A stretch of DNA of 64,000 bases from Candidatus Accumulibacter conexus (GTDB lineage: Bacteria > Pseudomonadota > Gammaproteobacteria > Burkholderiales > Rhodocyclaceae). Location: the NCBI GenBank assembly GCA_017592775.1, contig JAGFNJ010000021.1:1-64000 (forward strand). The letters are read 5' to 3'. The notes beneath the pieces are model-generated. The model was not told where the DNA came from and made no database searches. It was given only the letters and a program-made list of their open reading frames with translations. A program made the position numbers and the translations under genes. Positions 26,606 through 37,840 of the stretch are shown one piece after another. The stretch's first letter is position 1; every line of letters begins with the position of its first letter.

Positions 26606-26802
26606 GCTGGTCTCCCTTGCGTAGATGTGAAAAAGAGCGATCCTTCAGGCACGAATCGACGGTGATCAGCGCCGGCACCCCGGCGGCCGTGGCGGCGACC
26701 AGACCTGGCCGCGAACCCTCGATTGCCGCCACGAGGCCCGCGATCATGGGTAATGGTCTGTGGATCGGAGTGCGAGCAGTTTAGGTGGCAGAATAGATTA
26801 TT

Positions 26803-26817
26803 TAAAGTTAAACTTTA
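26803..26817. promoter_or_regulatory. Palindrome in the cbbM-transketolase divergent control region
   Basis: TAAAGTT-A-AACTTTA is a perfect palindrome in an AT-rich patch about 200 bases upstream of cbbM and 240 bases upstream of transketolase. CbbR, a LysR-type regulator, binds T-N11-A-like palindromes in such cbb promoters, so it is a candidate CbbR box. The rest of 26606-27056 is GC-rich, with a short imperfect direct repeat at 26858-26893 and no recognisable gene. Confidence 0.45.
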
Positions 26818-27056
26818 TGCGCCATATCATTAGTTATCCCTTTCGTGTCAGACCTGCGGGCGGCGCCACCTTGACGGGCGGCGCCACCATGACGGACGCC
26901 GCCGACCCGCCGCGGTAGCCGGCCCCGTCTGCCGCGCGCCTGGCGCGGCTGGCGCCCCGTTGGCGGGGCAGCGGCGAGGAAGGTGGCAAAAGAGCCGCTT
27001 TTGGCGGATAATCCACGCATGCGATTGAACCTCCTCTCCCGGATCCGCGAAGCATC

Positions 27057-29039
27057 GTGCCCACACCATTTGCCCCCCTGACCAGCGCCATCCGCGCCCT
27101 CGCGATGGACGCGGTGCAGCAAGCCAACTCCGGTCACCCAGGGATGCCGATGGGGATGGCCGAAATCGCGGAAGTACTCTGGCGCCGCCACCTGCGCCAT
27201 GACCCGGCCGATCCCGGCTGGCCCGACCGTGACCGCTTCGTCCTCTCGAACGGACACGGCTCGATGCTGCTTTACGCCCTGCTGCATCTCAGCGGCTACG
27301 ACCTCTCGCTCGACGACCTGAAGGAGTTCCGCCAGTTCCGCTCGCGGACTCCGGGCCACCCCGAGGTCGGCCACACTGCCGGCGTCGAAACGACGACCGG
27401 CCCGCTCGGGCAGGGGCTGGCCAACGCCGTCGGCATGGCGATCGCGGAACGCATGCTCGCCGCCGAATTCAACCGGCCCGGGCACGAGATCGTCAACCAC
27501 ATGACCTACGTCTTCGTCGGCGACGGCTGCCTGATGGAGGGGATCTCGCACGAGGCCTGCTCGCTCGCCGGCACGCTTGGCCTTGGCAAGCTGGTCGCCA
27601 TCTACGACGACAACGGCATCTCGATCGACGGCCAGGTCGCGGGCTGGTTCACCGACGATACCCGGCAGCGCTTCGAAGCCTATGGCTGGCGGGTGATCGC
27701 CGGCATCGACGGCCACGATGCGCAGGCGATCGACGAGGCGCTGCTTGCCGCACGGACCGATGGCGAGCGACCGACGCTGCTCTGCTGCCGGACGCAGATC
27801 GGCTTCGGCGCACCGACCAAGGTGGGCAGCCACGACGCGCACGGCGCGCCGCTCGGCGCCGCCGAAGTGGCGGCGACGCGCGCCCATATCGACTGGCCAC
27901 ACGCGCCTTTCGATATTCCGGTCGAGGTCTACGCACAGTGGGACGGCCGCGTCCGCGGCAGTTTCTTCCACAGCAACTGGCAGAAGCGCTGGGCCGCCTA
28001 CGCAACAGCCTTCGCCGATCTCGCCGCCGAATTCAGTCGCCGCATGCAGGGCGAGCTGCCGGCCGGCTGGCAGGATGCCGTTGCGGGTTGTCTGGCCGGC
28101 GCCGCCAATGCCGGCGGCGTCGCCACGCGCAAGGCCTCGCAGAATGCGATCGCTGCCCTGGCGCCGCAGTTGCCGGAGCTGGTCGGCGGATCGGCGGACC
28201 TGACCGGATCCAACCTGACCTGGTGGCCTGGCGCGCGGGCGATCACTTGCCACGCGGGCGGCAACTACATCTACTACGGAGTGCGCGAGTTCGCCATGAC
28301 GGCGATCGCCAACGGATTGGCACTGCACGGTGGCGTGATTCCCTACACCGCCACCTTCCTGGTGTTCTCCGATTACGCGCGCAGCGCCATCCGTATGGCA
28401 GCGCTGATGAAGCTGCGGCAGATCATGGTCTACACGCATGACTCGATCGGCCTCGGCGAGGATGGACCGACACACCAGCCGATCGAGCATCTCGCCTGCC
28501 TGCGGTTGATCCCGAACGTCGACCTCTGGCGGCCGGCCGACGCCGGTGAAACCGCGGTCGCCTGGGTGGCGGGCATCGAGCGCCGCGACGGGCCGACGAT
28601 TCTCGCCCTCTCGCGGCAGAATCTGCCCGTCGTCAGCAGCGCCGCAGCCGCTTCCGCGGTCCGCCGTGGCGGCTACGTGTTGGCGGACTGCCCGGCGCCG
28701 CGCGTCATCCTGATCGCCACCGGCTCGGAGGTGGGCCTGGCGCTCGATGCGCAGCGGGCGCTGGCGACCGACGGTATCGCCGCACGCGTGGTGTCGATGC
28801 CCTGCGTCGAGGCTTTCGACCGCCAGGAGCCTGACTATCGCGACGCGGTTTTGCCGCGCGCCGTACCGCGGCTGGCGATCGAAGCCGGGGTGAGCGGCTT
28901 CTGGCACAAGTACGTTGGACTCGATGGTGCCGTGCTCGGCATCGATCGATTTGGAGAGTCGGCACCCGCCGACCAGTTGTTTGACTCTTTCGGTTTCACC
29001 GTGGCCAATGTGGTCAGGATCGTGAAATCACTGCTGTAA
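27057..29039 (+). CDS. tkt: Transketolase
   Basis: This 660-residue thiamine-diphosphate enzyme moves two-carbon units between sugar phosphates in the Calvin-Benson and pentose phosphate pathways. The N-terminus ([19 protein letters not shown]-like), [10 protein letters not shown] ThDP-binding motif, and [12 protein letters not shown] pyrimidine-domain motif are all present. The start is GTG at 27057; a nearby ATG at 27019 is out of frame. It is divergent from cbbM and followed 21 bases later by gap, so it likely serves CO2 fixation (cbbT role). No strong ribosome binding site is visible. Confidence 0.95.
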   Translation: MPTPFAPLTSAIRALAMDAVQQANSGHPGMPMGMAEIAEVLWRRHLRHDPADPGWPDRDRFVLSNGHGSMLLYALLHLSGYDLSLDDLKEFRQFRSRTPGHPEVGHTAGVETTTGPLGQGLANAVGMAIAERMLAAEFNRPGHEIVNHMTYVFVGDGCLMEGISHEACSLAGTLGLGKLVAIYDDNGISIDGQVAGWFTDDTRQRFEAYGWRVIAGIDGHDAQAIDEALLAARTDGERPTLLCCRTQIGFGAPTKVGSHDAHGAPLGAAEVAATRAHIDWPHAPFDIPVEVYAQWDGRVRGSFFHSNWQKRWAAYATAFADLAAEFSRRMQGELPAGWQDAVAGCLAGAANAGGVATRKASQNAIAALAPQLPELVGGSADLTGSNLTWWPGARAITCHAGGNYIYYGVREFAMTAIANGLALHGGVIPYTATFLVFSDYARSAIRMAALMKLRQIMVYTHDSIGLGEDGPTHQPIEHLACLRLIPNVDLWRPADAGETAVAWVAGIERRDGPTILALSRQNLPVVSSAAAASAVRRGGYVLADCPAPRVILIATGSEVGLALDAQRALATDGIAARVVSMPCVEAFDRQEPDYRDAVLPRAVPRLAIEAGVSGFWHKYVGLDGAVLGIDRFGESAPADQLFDSFGFTVANVVRIVKSLL

Positions 29040-30059
<1,020 letters not shown>

Positions 30060-30070
30060 GCGAGTGTCGA

Positions 30071-30090
30071 GGGGCGCCTGCGGGCGCCCC
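30071..30090 (+). terminator. Stem-loop between gap and pyruvate kinase
   Basis: GGGGCGCC-TGCG-GGCGCCCC is a perfect 8-bp stem with a 4-base loop, 11 bases after the gap stop codon. There is no T-run, so it may be a partial terminator or an mRNA-stabilising hairpin that lets gap be expressed more than the downstream gene. Confidence 0.5.
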
Positions 30091-30130
30091 GCTTGCTGCA
30101 GCGGACAACACAATGGGCAACAGAAAGAAC

Positions 30131-31570
30131 ATGTCACGAGATACCAAGATCGTCGCCACCCTCGGGCCGGCATCGTCGAGCAGCGAAGTCCTCGAGCGGA
30201 TGATCCGCGCCGGCGTCGATGTCGTCCGCCTGAACTTCTCGCACGGTACGGCCGACGACCATATCGCCCGCGCGCAACTGGTACGCGAAGTGGCGGCCCG
30301 CGTGCAGCGGCCAGTGGGTATTCTCGCCGACCTGCAGGGACCGAAAATCCGCGTCGGCAAGTTCGCCGAAGGAAAGGTCTGGCTCGAACAGGGCGCGCGT
30401 TTCATCCTCGACTCGCGCTGCGAGCTGGGCGATGGTGATCGCGTGGGACTCGATTACAAGGATCTGACGCGGGATGTTTCCGCCGGCAGTGTCCTCCTGC
30501 TCGACGATGGCCGCATCGTCCTCGACGTCGAACGGGTCGTCGGCAGCGAGATCTTCACCGTCGTCCGGCACGGCGGCGAACTCTCCAACAACAAGGGAAT
30601 CAACCGCCAGGGCGGCGGCCTTTCGGCACCGGCGCTGACCGCCAAGGACATGGACGACATCCGTACTGCGGCGAGCATCGGCGTCGATTTCGTCGCCGTC
30701 TCGTTCCCCAAGAGTGCCGCCGACATGTACATGGCCAAGCAGCTGATCCACGCTGCCGGCGGCCAGGCGCTGACCATCGCCAAGATCGAGCGGGTGGAGG
30801 CGGTGGCTGCGCTCGAGGAGATCATCGCCTCGTCGGACGGCATCATGGTCGCGCGCGGTGACCTGGCGGTCGAGGTGGGCGATGCGGCCGTGCCGGCACT
30901 GCAGAAGCGAATGATCCAGATGGCGCGGGAAAAGAACAAGCTGGCGATCACCGCGACGCAGATGATGGAGTCGATGATCCTCTCGCCGACGCCGACGCGT
31001 GCCGAGGTTTCGGACGTCGCCAACGCCGTCCTCGATGGCACCGATGCCGTGATGCTGTCGGCCGAAACGGCTTCCGGCAGGTATCCGGTCGAAACCGTCG
31101 AAGCGATGACCAGAGTCTGCCAGGCGGCCGAAAGATCGGCCGAGGTCACTCTCGACAGCGCCTTCCTCAATCAGATCTTCACGCGCATCGACCAGACCAT
31201 TTCGCTGGCAGCGATCTGGACGGCGCACCACCTCAAGGTCAAGGCGATCGCTGCCCTCACCGAATCCGGAGCAACGGCGCTCTGGATGAGTCGCCTCAAC
31301 TGTGGCGTTCCGGTCTACGCGCTGACCCCGCGCCCGGAGGCGCTGACCAAGATGTGCCTTTACCGGGCGGTCTATCCGCTGTTCATGACGCAGCGACCGA
31401 CCACCCGCGATGAACTCCTGCACGACGCCGAGGAACTGCTGACCAACGCCGGCATCGTCGAAAAGGGCGACTTCATCGTCCTCACTGCCGGTGACCCGAT
31501 GGGCAGCAGCGGCAGTACCAATACGCTGAAGATCGTCCGCGTCGGCGATCGACAGGCTTATCAGGTCTGA
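30131..31570 (+). CDS. pyk: Pyruvate kinase
   Basis: This 479-residue enzyme makes pyruvate and ATP from phosphoenolpyruvate and ADP. It starts MSRDTKIVATLGPASS. It has the NFSHG motif, IAKIERVEA, the MVARGDLAVE active-site motif and ATQMMESM. The C-terminal allosteric domain ends GSSGSTNTLKI. ATG at 30131 gives the family-typical N-terminus; an in-frame ATG at 30113 adds six residues. It is placed between gap and the aldolase gene. Confidence 0.95.
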   Translation: MSRDTKIVATLGPASSSSEVLERMIRAGVDVVRLNFSHGTADDHIARAQLVREVAARVQRPVGILADLQGPKIRVGKFAEGKVWLEQGARFILDSRCELGDGDRVGLDYKDLTRDVSAGSVLLLDDGRIVLDVERVVGSEIFTVVRHGGELSNNKGINRQGGGLSAPALTAKDMDDIRTAASIGVDFVAVSFPKSAADMYMAKQLIHAAGGQALTIAKIERVEAVAALEEIIASSDGIMVARGDLAVEVGDAAVPALQKRMIQMAREKNKLAITATQMMESMILSPTPTRAEVSDVANAVLDGTDAVMLSAETASGRYPVETVEAMTRVCQAAERSAEVTLDSAFLNQIFTRIDQTISLAAIWTAHHLKVKAIAALTESGATALWMSRLNCGVPVYALTPRPEALTKMCLYRAVYPLFMTQRPTTRDELLHDAEELLTNAGIVEKGDFIVLTAGDPMGSSGSTNTLKIVRVGDRQAYQV

Positions 31571-31687
31571 CGGGAGCGGCAAAGCCTCGACCAATCCTGC
31601 ATGCTCCGGCCGGACCACCCCTGCAGGCAAGCCGCTCGCGCTGCCTGCCCTGCCCGCCGCGGCGGGCGACAACTGGAGAAACCAATC

Positions 31688-32752
31688 ATGCCAATCGTAT
31701 CGATGCGTCAATTGCTCGACCACGCCGCCGAGAACGGCTATGGTCTACCCGCTTTCAACGTCAACAACATGGAACAGGTGTGGGCCATCATGGAGGCCGC
31801 CGCCGAGGTCGACGCGCCGGTGATCATGCAGGCCTCGGCCGGTGCCCGCAAGTACGCTGGTGAGCCCTTCCTCCGCCACCAGATTCTGGCCGCACTCGAA
31901 GCCTATCCGCACATCCCGATCGTCATGCACCAGGACCATGGCCAGTCGCCCGCCGTCTGCATGTCCGCCATCCGCTCCGGCTTCTCGTCGGTGATGATGG
32001 ACGGCTCGCTGATGGCCGACGGCAAGAGCGTCGCCTCCTATGAGTACAACGTCGAGGTCACCAGCAAGGTGGTCGAATTCGCCCATGCCATAGGCGTCTC
32101 GGTCGAGGGTGAACTGGGCGTCCTCGGCTCGCTCGAAACGATGCGCGGCGACAAGGAGGATGGCCACGGCGCCGAAGGCACGATGACCCGCGAGCAACTG
32201 CTGACCGACGTCGAGCAGGCAGCCGATTTCGTCAGGCAGACGCAGTGCGACGCGCTGGCGATCGCCATCGGCACCTCGCACGGCGCCTACAAGTTCACCA
32301 AGAAGCCAACCGGCGACATCCTGGCGATCGACCGCATCCGCGAGATCAACCAGCGCATCCCGAACTGCCACCTGGTGATGCACGGCTCGTCGTCGGTACC
32401 CCAGGAACTGCTCGAGGAGATTCGCCAGTTCGGCGGTGACATGAAGGAAACCTACGGCGTGCCGGTCGAAGAGATCGTCACCGGCATCAAGCACGGTGTG
32501 CGCAAGGTCAATATCGACACCGACATCCGTCTGGCGATGACCGGCGCGATTCGTCGCTATTTCGCCGAGAACCCAGCCAAGTTCGATCCGCGCGACTACC
32601 TCAAGCCGGCACGTGAGGCGGCGAAGAAGATCTGCCGCGCCCGCTACGAGGCCTTCGGTACCGCCGGCCAGGCGAGCCGGATCAAGGTCATCCCGCTCGA
32701 CCGGATGGCCGAACGCTATCGCAGCGGTGAACTCAAGCAGACCGTCGTCTGA
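31688..32752 (+). CDS. fba: Class II fructose-1,6-bisphosphate aldolase, Calvin-cycle type
   Basis: This 354-residue zinc-dependent aldolase condenses dihydroxyacetone phosphate with glyceraldehyde-3-phosphate (or erythrose-4-phosphate). Zinc and substrate motifs are [27 protein letters not shown] and MHGSSSVP. The length and sequence style match the CbbA/FbaA group linked to cbb operons. ATG at 31688 matches [19 protein letters not shown]; upstream codons are not family-like. It completes a plus-strand tkt-gap-pyk-fba run. Confidence 0.95.
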   Translation: MPIVSMRQLLDHAAENGYGLPAFNVNNMEQVWAIMEAAAEVDAPVIMQASAGARKYAGEPFLRHQILAALEAYPHIPIVMHQDHGQSPAVCMSAIRSGFSSVMMDGSLMADGKSVASYEYNVEVTSKVVEFAHAIGVSVEGELGVLGSLETMRGDKEDGHGAEGTMTREQLLTDVEQAADFVRQTQCDALAIAIGTSHGAYKFTKKPTGDILAIDRIREINQRIPNCHLVMHGSSSVPQELLEEIRQFGGDMKETYGVPVEEIVTGIKHGVRKVNIDTDIRLAMTGAIRRYFAENPAKFDPRDYLKPAREAAKKICRARYEAFGTAGQASRIKVIPLDRMAERYRSGELKQTVV

Positions 32753-32804
32753 TTGATGCTCCGGCCGCTGCGGTGCTCCCGCGCACCGCGGCGCCTCCTG
32801 ACCG

Positions 32805-34127
32805 ATGACGATACCGCCTGAGCAGCCGCGTGCCGATCTCGCGCAGCATCCGCTGCGCCAGTTGCTCAGCGACGAGTTCCATGCCCGCCCGGCGCCGCCC
32901 CTGGTGGCGCCGGCCCTGGTCTCGCACCTCGTGTTCACGCACGAGGCCACCGCGCTCGCAGGCGAACGCCAGCGCCTCGAACACGCGACCGGTCGCGTCG
33001 GCCTGAACCGGCTGAACGGCTCGGACAACGCGATCCTGTTCGCCGGCGCCGACTTCATCCTGCGCTGGGAGCGGCACACGGAGTTCTCCAGCTACACGGT
33101 GTTCTGCTCGCCGGCCATTGCCGGCGAGACGGCGGTGACCGTCAGGGCGCTCGACCTGCTGCCGCGCGAATGCCTGCAGGGAATACCCGGACAACTGATC
33201 GCCGCCACCCACGTCGAGCTGCGAGCGGCAGCCGAGGTCCCGCCGCAATCGGTCACCGCCAACCTGTCGCCAACCGGTCGGCAGATGGTCGCGGCACAGG
33301 TTGCCGACCAAGCCGCCTGGGTGTTCACGGATTTCATGCCGGACCAGGGCGCGACAAACTTTCTCGTCCTCGACAGCTCGCTGACGCCGCGGCAGGCGGG
33401 GCGCACGGTCCAGCGGCTGCTGGAGATCGAGACCTACCGCCTGCTGGCACTGCTGGCGCTGCCGGTTGCCCGGGAGATCGGCGCCTGGCTGCACGACGCC
33501 GAGGAAGAACTCGCGACGATGGTCGACCACATCGGCGATGCCAGTTCGCCGGCCGACGAAAGCCGGGTCCTCGGCGAGCTGACGCGGCTCGCGGCGAAGG
33601 TCGAGCATTCGCTGGCGCGCACCACCTTCCGCTTTGGCGCCGCGCGCGCCTATCACGAACTGGTGATGCAGCGCATCAGCGAACTGCGCGAGACGCGCGT
33701 CAGCGGCTGCCCGACCTTTCACGAGATCATGCAGCGCCGGTTGCTGCCGGCCATGCAGACCTGCAAGGCGATGGCCAGCCGGCAGGACGAGCTGTCGGAT
33801 CGACTGGCGCGCACCAGCCAGTTGCTGCGCACGCGCGTGGACGTCGAGGTCGAAAGGCAGAACCAGGAGTTGCTGATACAGATGAACCGACGCGCCCACC
33901 TGCAACTGCGGCTGCAGGAGACCGTCGAGGGGCTGTCGGTGGTCGCCATCACCTACTATGCCTCGCAACTGGTGCATTATCTCGCCAAGGGCGGCGCGCA
34001 CCTGCTGCCGCAGATCTCGCCCGAACTCGCGACCGCCGCGTCGATTCCGCTGATCGCCACCTGCGCCATGCTCGGCATCCGCCGCCTGCGCCGGCGGCTG
34101 CAGCAACGGGAAAACACCGCGCATTGA
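32805..34127 (+). CDS. DUF3422 family membrane-anchored protein
   Basis: The 440-residue protein begins with the family signature HPLRQLLSDEFHARP and SHLVFTHEA. Long helical, coiled-coil-prone segments follow near 200-390. Two hydrophobic segments lie near the C-terminus (LSVVAITYYASQLVHYL and ASIPLIATCAMLGI), then a basic tail. DUF3422 proteins are common in proteobacteria; their function is unknown. The final 12 bases of the gene are also part of the duplicated block shared with the purC leader. Confidence 0.85.
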   Translation: MTIPPEQPRADLAQHPLRQLLSDEFHARPAPPLVAPALVSHLVFTHEATALAGERQRLEHATGRVGLNRLNGSDNAILFAGADFILRWERHTEFSSYTVFCSPAIAGETAVTVRALDLLPRECLQGIPGQLIAATHVELRAAAEVPPQSVTANLSPTGRQMVAAQVADQAAWVFTDFMPDQGATNFLVLDSSLTPRQAGRTVQRLLEIETYRLLALLALPVAREIGAWLHDAEEELATMVDHIGDASSPADESRVLGELTRLAAKVEHSLARTTFRFGAARAYHELVMQRISELRETRVSGCPTFHEIMQRRLLPAMQTCKAMASRQDELSDRLARTSQLLRTRVDVEVERQNQELLIQMNRRAHLQLRLQETVEGLSVVAITYYASQLVHYLAKGGAHLLPQISPELATAASIPLIATCAMLGIRRLRRRLQQRENTAH

Positions 34128-34369
34128 GATGCGCCGCAGCGGCACGGATCGACGTGGCCGCCGCTGTCGTACGCCGGCAGCGCCGCAGCAGCGCTGCGGC
34201 AACTGCCCGCAACGGCCGGGCCGCGCGCTTTCTGCCCGATGAGCGCCGGCTGCGACGCTCTCTCCCGCCAACGCTGCCCCGGAACAGGCACGTGCGCGCA
34301 GCCCTGTTCGAATAGAGCAGCACCAGTCTGCCGCTGCCCGGCCGCCGCAGGCTGCGCGACATCCACGCC
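34128..34369 (+). pseudogene. purC: Scar of purC: promoter region and first ~25 codons
   Basis: This stretch aligns with 39073-39297, the leader and 5' end of intact purC. Shared blocks include CGCTGTCGTACGCCGGCAGC, GCCCTGTTCGAAT and CACCAGTCTGCCGCTG. Translation runs AALFE then stops (GAATAGAGC), whereas intact purC reads [16 protein letters not shown]. The TATAAT of purC is lost (CCCGATGAG here). By eye identity is about 75-80 percent with small indels. No other gene lies between DUF3422 and the kinase gene. Confidence 0.8.
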
Positions 34370-34410
34370 GATGGAGACGCGGGATGTGGCCTATCTCGGA
34401 AAGTTGAAAC
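34370..34410 (+). pseudogene. prlC: Scar of prlC: internal fragment fused to the purC scar
   Basis: GATGGAGACGCGGGATGTGG and CCTATCTCGGAAAGTTG closely match an internal part of prlC at 42056-42103 (DNA for TMEAWDVAYVSEKLLQ). They include a 14-base exact block GGGATGTGGCCTAT and an 8-base exact block CTCGGAAA. The fragment joins directly to the purC scar, so everything from purC codon 26 to prlC codon 333 is missing from this copy. Confidence 0.65.
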
Positions 34411-34443
34411 AGCGCGAGCACATTCGCGTCATCGTCCGCGGCG

Positions 34444-36855
34444 TCATCGTGCCGAGAGTCTGAGGCCGGATTCCAGCAACGCCCGCAGCGCGCGCGGCTC
34501 GACCGGCTTGTGCACCAGTGCAAACGCGCCGGCCGCTTTCGCATCGACCTCCGTCAGGCCCTCGGAGTAACCGGTGTAGAGAATGACCGGCAGGCCGGGT
34601 CTGACGGCAAGCAGCTCGCGCGCAAGGGCGAGGCCCGTCAGCCGCGGCATTGTCTGGTCCGTGATCACCGCATGGAACCGGCTCGGGTCGCGCGCGAAAG
34701 TGTCCCGCGCCTCCACTCCGGTCAGCGTCACCGTGACCCGCAGCCCCCAGCTCTCCAGCAGCTCGCGCATGAACTCGCCCACCATCGGCTCGTCGTCGAC
34801 GACCAGCACGTGCCCGCTCAGTGACGGCCCTCTCGAACGACTGGACTTCGGACTCGCAGCGTCCGCGCCACCATCGCGTTGGGCGCGGTCCAGAGCCGGA
34901 AAGAGTACCCGAAAACGGGCGCCGCGCCCCGGCGTGCTCTCGACCAACATGTGTCCGCCATGCTCGTGCACGATGCCGTGCACGGTGGAAAGTCCCATGC
35001 CGCTGCCCTTTCCCACATCCTTGGTGGTGAAGAAAGGCTCGAACATCCGCTCCATCACGCCAGGTGCGACCCCCGGTCCGGTGTCCTCGACCACGAGCTC
35101 GGTAAACTCGCCCCGCACCGGCTGCCGGCAGCTCGCGCAGACGACGCCGTCCAGCACCACGCCGCACACCGCCAGGCGAACGGTTCCGCTGCCGGCGGTC
35201 GCGTCGCGCGCGTTGATGCACAGGTTGAGCAGCACCTGCCCCGCCTGCACGGGATCGAGCATCGCGGGCGGCGCGTTGGCGTCGAGCTCGCTGGCGAGTT
35301 CGAGCGTCGCGGGCAGCGACGCGCGCAGCAGGTTCTCGGACTCCCCGACCAGGCGTGCAAGGCTGACGGACTGGCGATCGCTCTTGCGGCCACGACTGAA
35401 GGTGAGTATCTGCTGGATGAGGTCGCGCGCCCGCTGACAGGAAAGATCTGCCTGCTGGAGGTACTTCGCGAGCTTTTCGTCGCCAGCGGCGGCGTCGCGC
35501 TCGGTTGCGAGCGCGATGTACCCCATGATGCTGGTCAGGATGTTGTTGAAGTCGTGTGCGATGCCGCCCGCGAGGTGACCGATTGCCTCCATCTTCTGCG
35601 CCTGGCGGAGTTGCGCCTCGAGCGGGGCGCGCTCGCTCGCGGCACGTTTCGCCTCGGTGATGTCGCGCATGATGACGAGCGCGTGCGGCCGGCCCCGGTA
35701 CTGCATCGGCACGCCATGAATCTCGATATCGAACGCGGTGCCGTCGCGGCGCTGCGTCCATGCTTCGATATGGCACGGCTCACCAGCGAGAATTCCGGGC
35801 AGCAGCGTGTCGCAACGCGCCTGCAAGGCGGCGGGAATGAACGCCGAAAGCCGTTGTCCGATCAGCTCGTCGCGGCGGTACCCGTGCATCGACAGGAAGG
35901 CCTCGTTGACGTCGACGATCCGGTGGTCCGAGTCCTTCAGCAACAGTCCATCGACCGAGGCGTTGAAGATCGCTCGGTACTGCTCCTCCCGGGCGCGCAG
36001 CGCGGCTTCCGCTCGGCCGCGCTCGATCTCCGCGGCGGCGCGTACGGCGAAGATCTTGAGCGTCGACTCGGTCAGCTCGGCGTTGGCAAGCGGCGAGCGC
36101 GACAGGACAACGACGATTCCCAACGGCGTGCCCGCGGCATCGTTGAGGGGATAGCCCGCGTAGCTCTCGACGGCCAGCCCCTGAATCATCGAATCGCCGG
36201 GAAACTGACTGCCCACCTGCGCCGGGTAGTAGCGAAAATCGCGACCGACGACATCGGCGCAGGGTGTGCCCGCGATCCCATACTCCACATTCGCTACGAT
36301 CTGCCGGTCGAGGCAGACGCCAACCGTGCGCAGCCGCTCCCCCGAGGCATCCGCGAAGACCGCGATGAATGCCGCATCCACCTTGAGGATGGTGGCGAGC
36401 GAGCGGACCAACTGGTCGAAGATGTTGACTCCCTCCGCCCCCGACACCGCCAGCGCGGCGTGCCGCAGGATCTCTTCGTTCCAGAGGTGCGACACGTTGC
36501 GGGCCCGGGTGACGAGGCAGTCGTTGCCGTCGAAGCGCTGCGCTTCGAGTTGAGCGAGGGTCGCGACGAGTTCGCCGTCGGCGCGGCAGAACTGCCACTG
36601 GAACCACTGCGGCTGGCCGGCACGCGCGCTGTCCATGCGCCGCCGCAGGGCTTCGGCAGAGGGCTCGCCGTCGGGCTGAACCGGCGGCGAGAAAGCGAAC
36701 GGCGAGCGCCCGTGCAGCGCATCGCGGTCGACACCGAGCATGCGGCACGCTGTCGCATTGCAGGCCTCGAAATCTGGGGCGTGCACGAACACCGCCACTT
36801 CCTCGCTGTCGAGGAGGACCTGGAGAGCCGGGTGGTGAAACACGATCCCATTCAT
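34444..36855 (-). CDS. Hybrid sensor histidine kinase, PAS-GAF-PAS-HisKA-HATPase-REC
   Basis: A protein of about 803 residues with no clear membrane segments. An N-terminal PAS-like region is followed by a GAF-like domain (near 140-280), a second PAS (near 290-405), an H-box GGIAHDFNNILTS with the phospho-accepting His, an ATPase domain (NARDAT; DTGPGV; GMGLSTVHGI), and a C-terminal receiver with VLVVDDEP and ITDQTMP. It resembles NtrB-like PAS kinases. ATG at 36855 is preferred over an in-frame TTG at 36888; neither has a strong ribosome site. It sits 110 bases downstream of the OmpR-type regulator gene on the same strand, so they are likely partners. Confidence 0.85.
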   Translation of the reverse strand: MNGIVFHHPALQVLLDSEEVAVFVHAPDFEACNATACRMLGVDRDALHGRSPFAFSPPVQPDGEPSAEALRRRMDSARAGQPQWFQWQFCRADGELVATLAQLEAQRFDGNDCLVTRARNVSHLWNEEILRHAALAVSGAEGVNIFDQLVRSLATILKVDAAFIAVFADASGERLRTVGVCLDRQIVANVEYGIAGTPCADVVGRDFRYYPAQVGSQFPGDSMIQGLAVESYAGYPLNDAAGTPLGIVVVLSRSPLANAELTESTLKIFAVRAAAEIERGRAEAALRAREEQYRAIFNASVDGLLLKDSDHRIVDVNEAFLSMHGYRRDELIGQRLSAFIPAALQARCDTLLPGILAGEPCHIEAWTQRRDGTAFDIEIHGVPMQYRGRPHALVIMRDITEAKRAASERAPLEAQLRQAQKMEAIGHLAGGIAHDFNNILTSIMGYIALATERDAAAGDEKLAKYLQQADLSCQRARDLIQQILTFSRGRKSDRQSVSLARLVGESENLLRASLPATLELASELDANAPPAMLDPVQAGQVLLNLCINARDATAGSGTVRLAVCGVVLDGVVCASCRQPVRGEFTELVVEDTGPGVAPGVMERMFEPFFTTKDVGKGSGMGLSTVHGIVHEHGGHMLVESTPGRGARFRVLFPALDRAQRDGGADAASPKSSRSRGPSLSGHVLVVDDEPMVGEFMRELLESWGLRVTVTLTGVEARDTFARDPSRFHAVITDQTMPRLTGLALARELLAVRPGLPVILYTGYSEGLTEVDAKAAGAFALVHKPVEPRALRALLESGLRLSAR

Positions 36856-36965
36856 CGGCAAGAACCGTCGCAGGTACGATGCAGCCAAGTTTAAAGCGAT
36901 TGGGGCGATCGTGCGCGGGAGTTACCCCGCGGTTACCTGCTGAAACGAAGCGGTTACAAGCGGCT

Positions 36966-37676
36966 CTACGGCACGAACATATAACCCGCGCCGCGCACGG
37001 TGCGGATCACCCTGGGCGCGCCAGGATCGTGCTCGATCTTCTTCCGCAGCCGCGCGATGCGGATATCGATCGAGCGGTCAAACGGCTCCCATTCGCGGTT
37101 GCGGGTGAGCGTGAGCAGGCGGTCGCGCGACAGCACCTCGTGCGGGTGCTCGGCAAACGTGCGCAACAGATCGAACTCCATCGCCGTGAGCGGCACCTCG
37201 GCACCGCTGTCATCGCAGAGGCTGTGGGACTGGAGATCCAGCAGGCACTGCCCCATCGCAATGCGTTTCGGTTCCGCGCGCGCGGACGGCGACACGGTCG
37301 TTGCGCCGCGCTGCAGACGCCGCATGACACTCTTCAAGCGCGCCCGCAACTCGCGCGGATCGAACGGCTTCGCGATGTAGTCGTCCGCGCCCATCTCGAG
37401 ACCGACGATGCGGTCGATGAGTTCACCGGCGCCGGTCACCATGATGATTCCGAGATCGTAGTGCTCGCGCAGGTAGCGGGCGAGCGTGAGGCCATCCTCG
37501 CCCGGCAGCGCGAGATCGAGCAGCACGACATCCGGCACCACACGCGCCAGCTCACCGCGCATCGCGACCCCGCCATCCGCTTGCGCGACCGCGTAGCCGT
37601 GCGTCGAGAGGTACTCCGAGAGCATCTCGCGCACATCGCGGTCATCGTCGACGATCAGTACTTTTCCGCTGCTCAC
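36966..37676 (-). CDS. OmpR/PhoB-type response regulator
   Basis: This 236-residue regulator has an N-terminal receiver (VLIVDDDRD, phospho-acceptor D54 in LLDLALPGEDG, MVTGAGE, AKPFDPREL) and a C-terminal winged helix (LTAMEFDLLRTF, RSIDIRIARLRKKIE, IRTVRGAGYMF). GTG at 37676 has GGAGGG at ideal spacing; a frame extending to 37823 would run into the divergent promoter. It faces the diiron protein gene and is a likely regulator of it. Confidence 0.9.
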   Translation of the reverse strand: MSSGKVLIVDDDRDVREMLSEYLSTHGYAVAQADGGVAMRGELARVVPDVVLLDLALPGEDGLTLARYLREHYDLGIIMVTGAGELIDRIVGLEMGADDYIAKPFDPRELRARLKSVMRRLQRGATTVSPSARAEPKRIAMGQCLLDLQSHSLCDDSGAEVPLTAMEFDLLRTFAEHPHEVLSRDRLLTLTRNREWEPFDRSIDIRIARLRKKIEHDPGAPRVIRTVRGAGYMFVP

Positions 37677-37840
37677 GTCGCCCTCCGTTGCGGCTGAATT
37701 ATAGAACGCTGCTTGCCGGTTACACATCGATACAAGGTGTTTCGCGGGCGAAAGAGCCGCGTTACAGCCGGCGCGTAGAGTTCGCTTCGACGACGGAGCA
37801 CCCGTCGCTTGCAACGCAACCATCAGAAAGGAGACACACC

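Noticed and set aside
26858-26893. Two adjacent copies of GGGCGGCGCCACC-TGAC
   Set aside because: Only two imperfect 18-base units are present. They are too short to call a functional iteron or mobile-element end.
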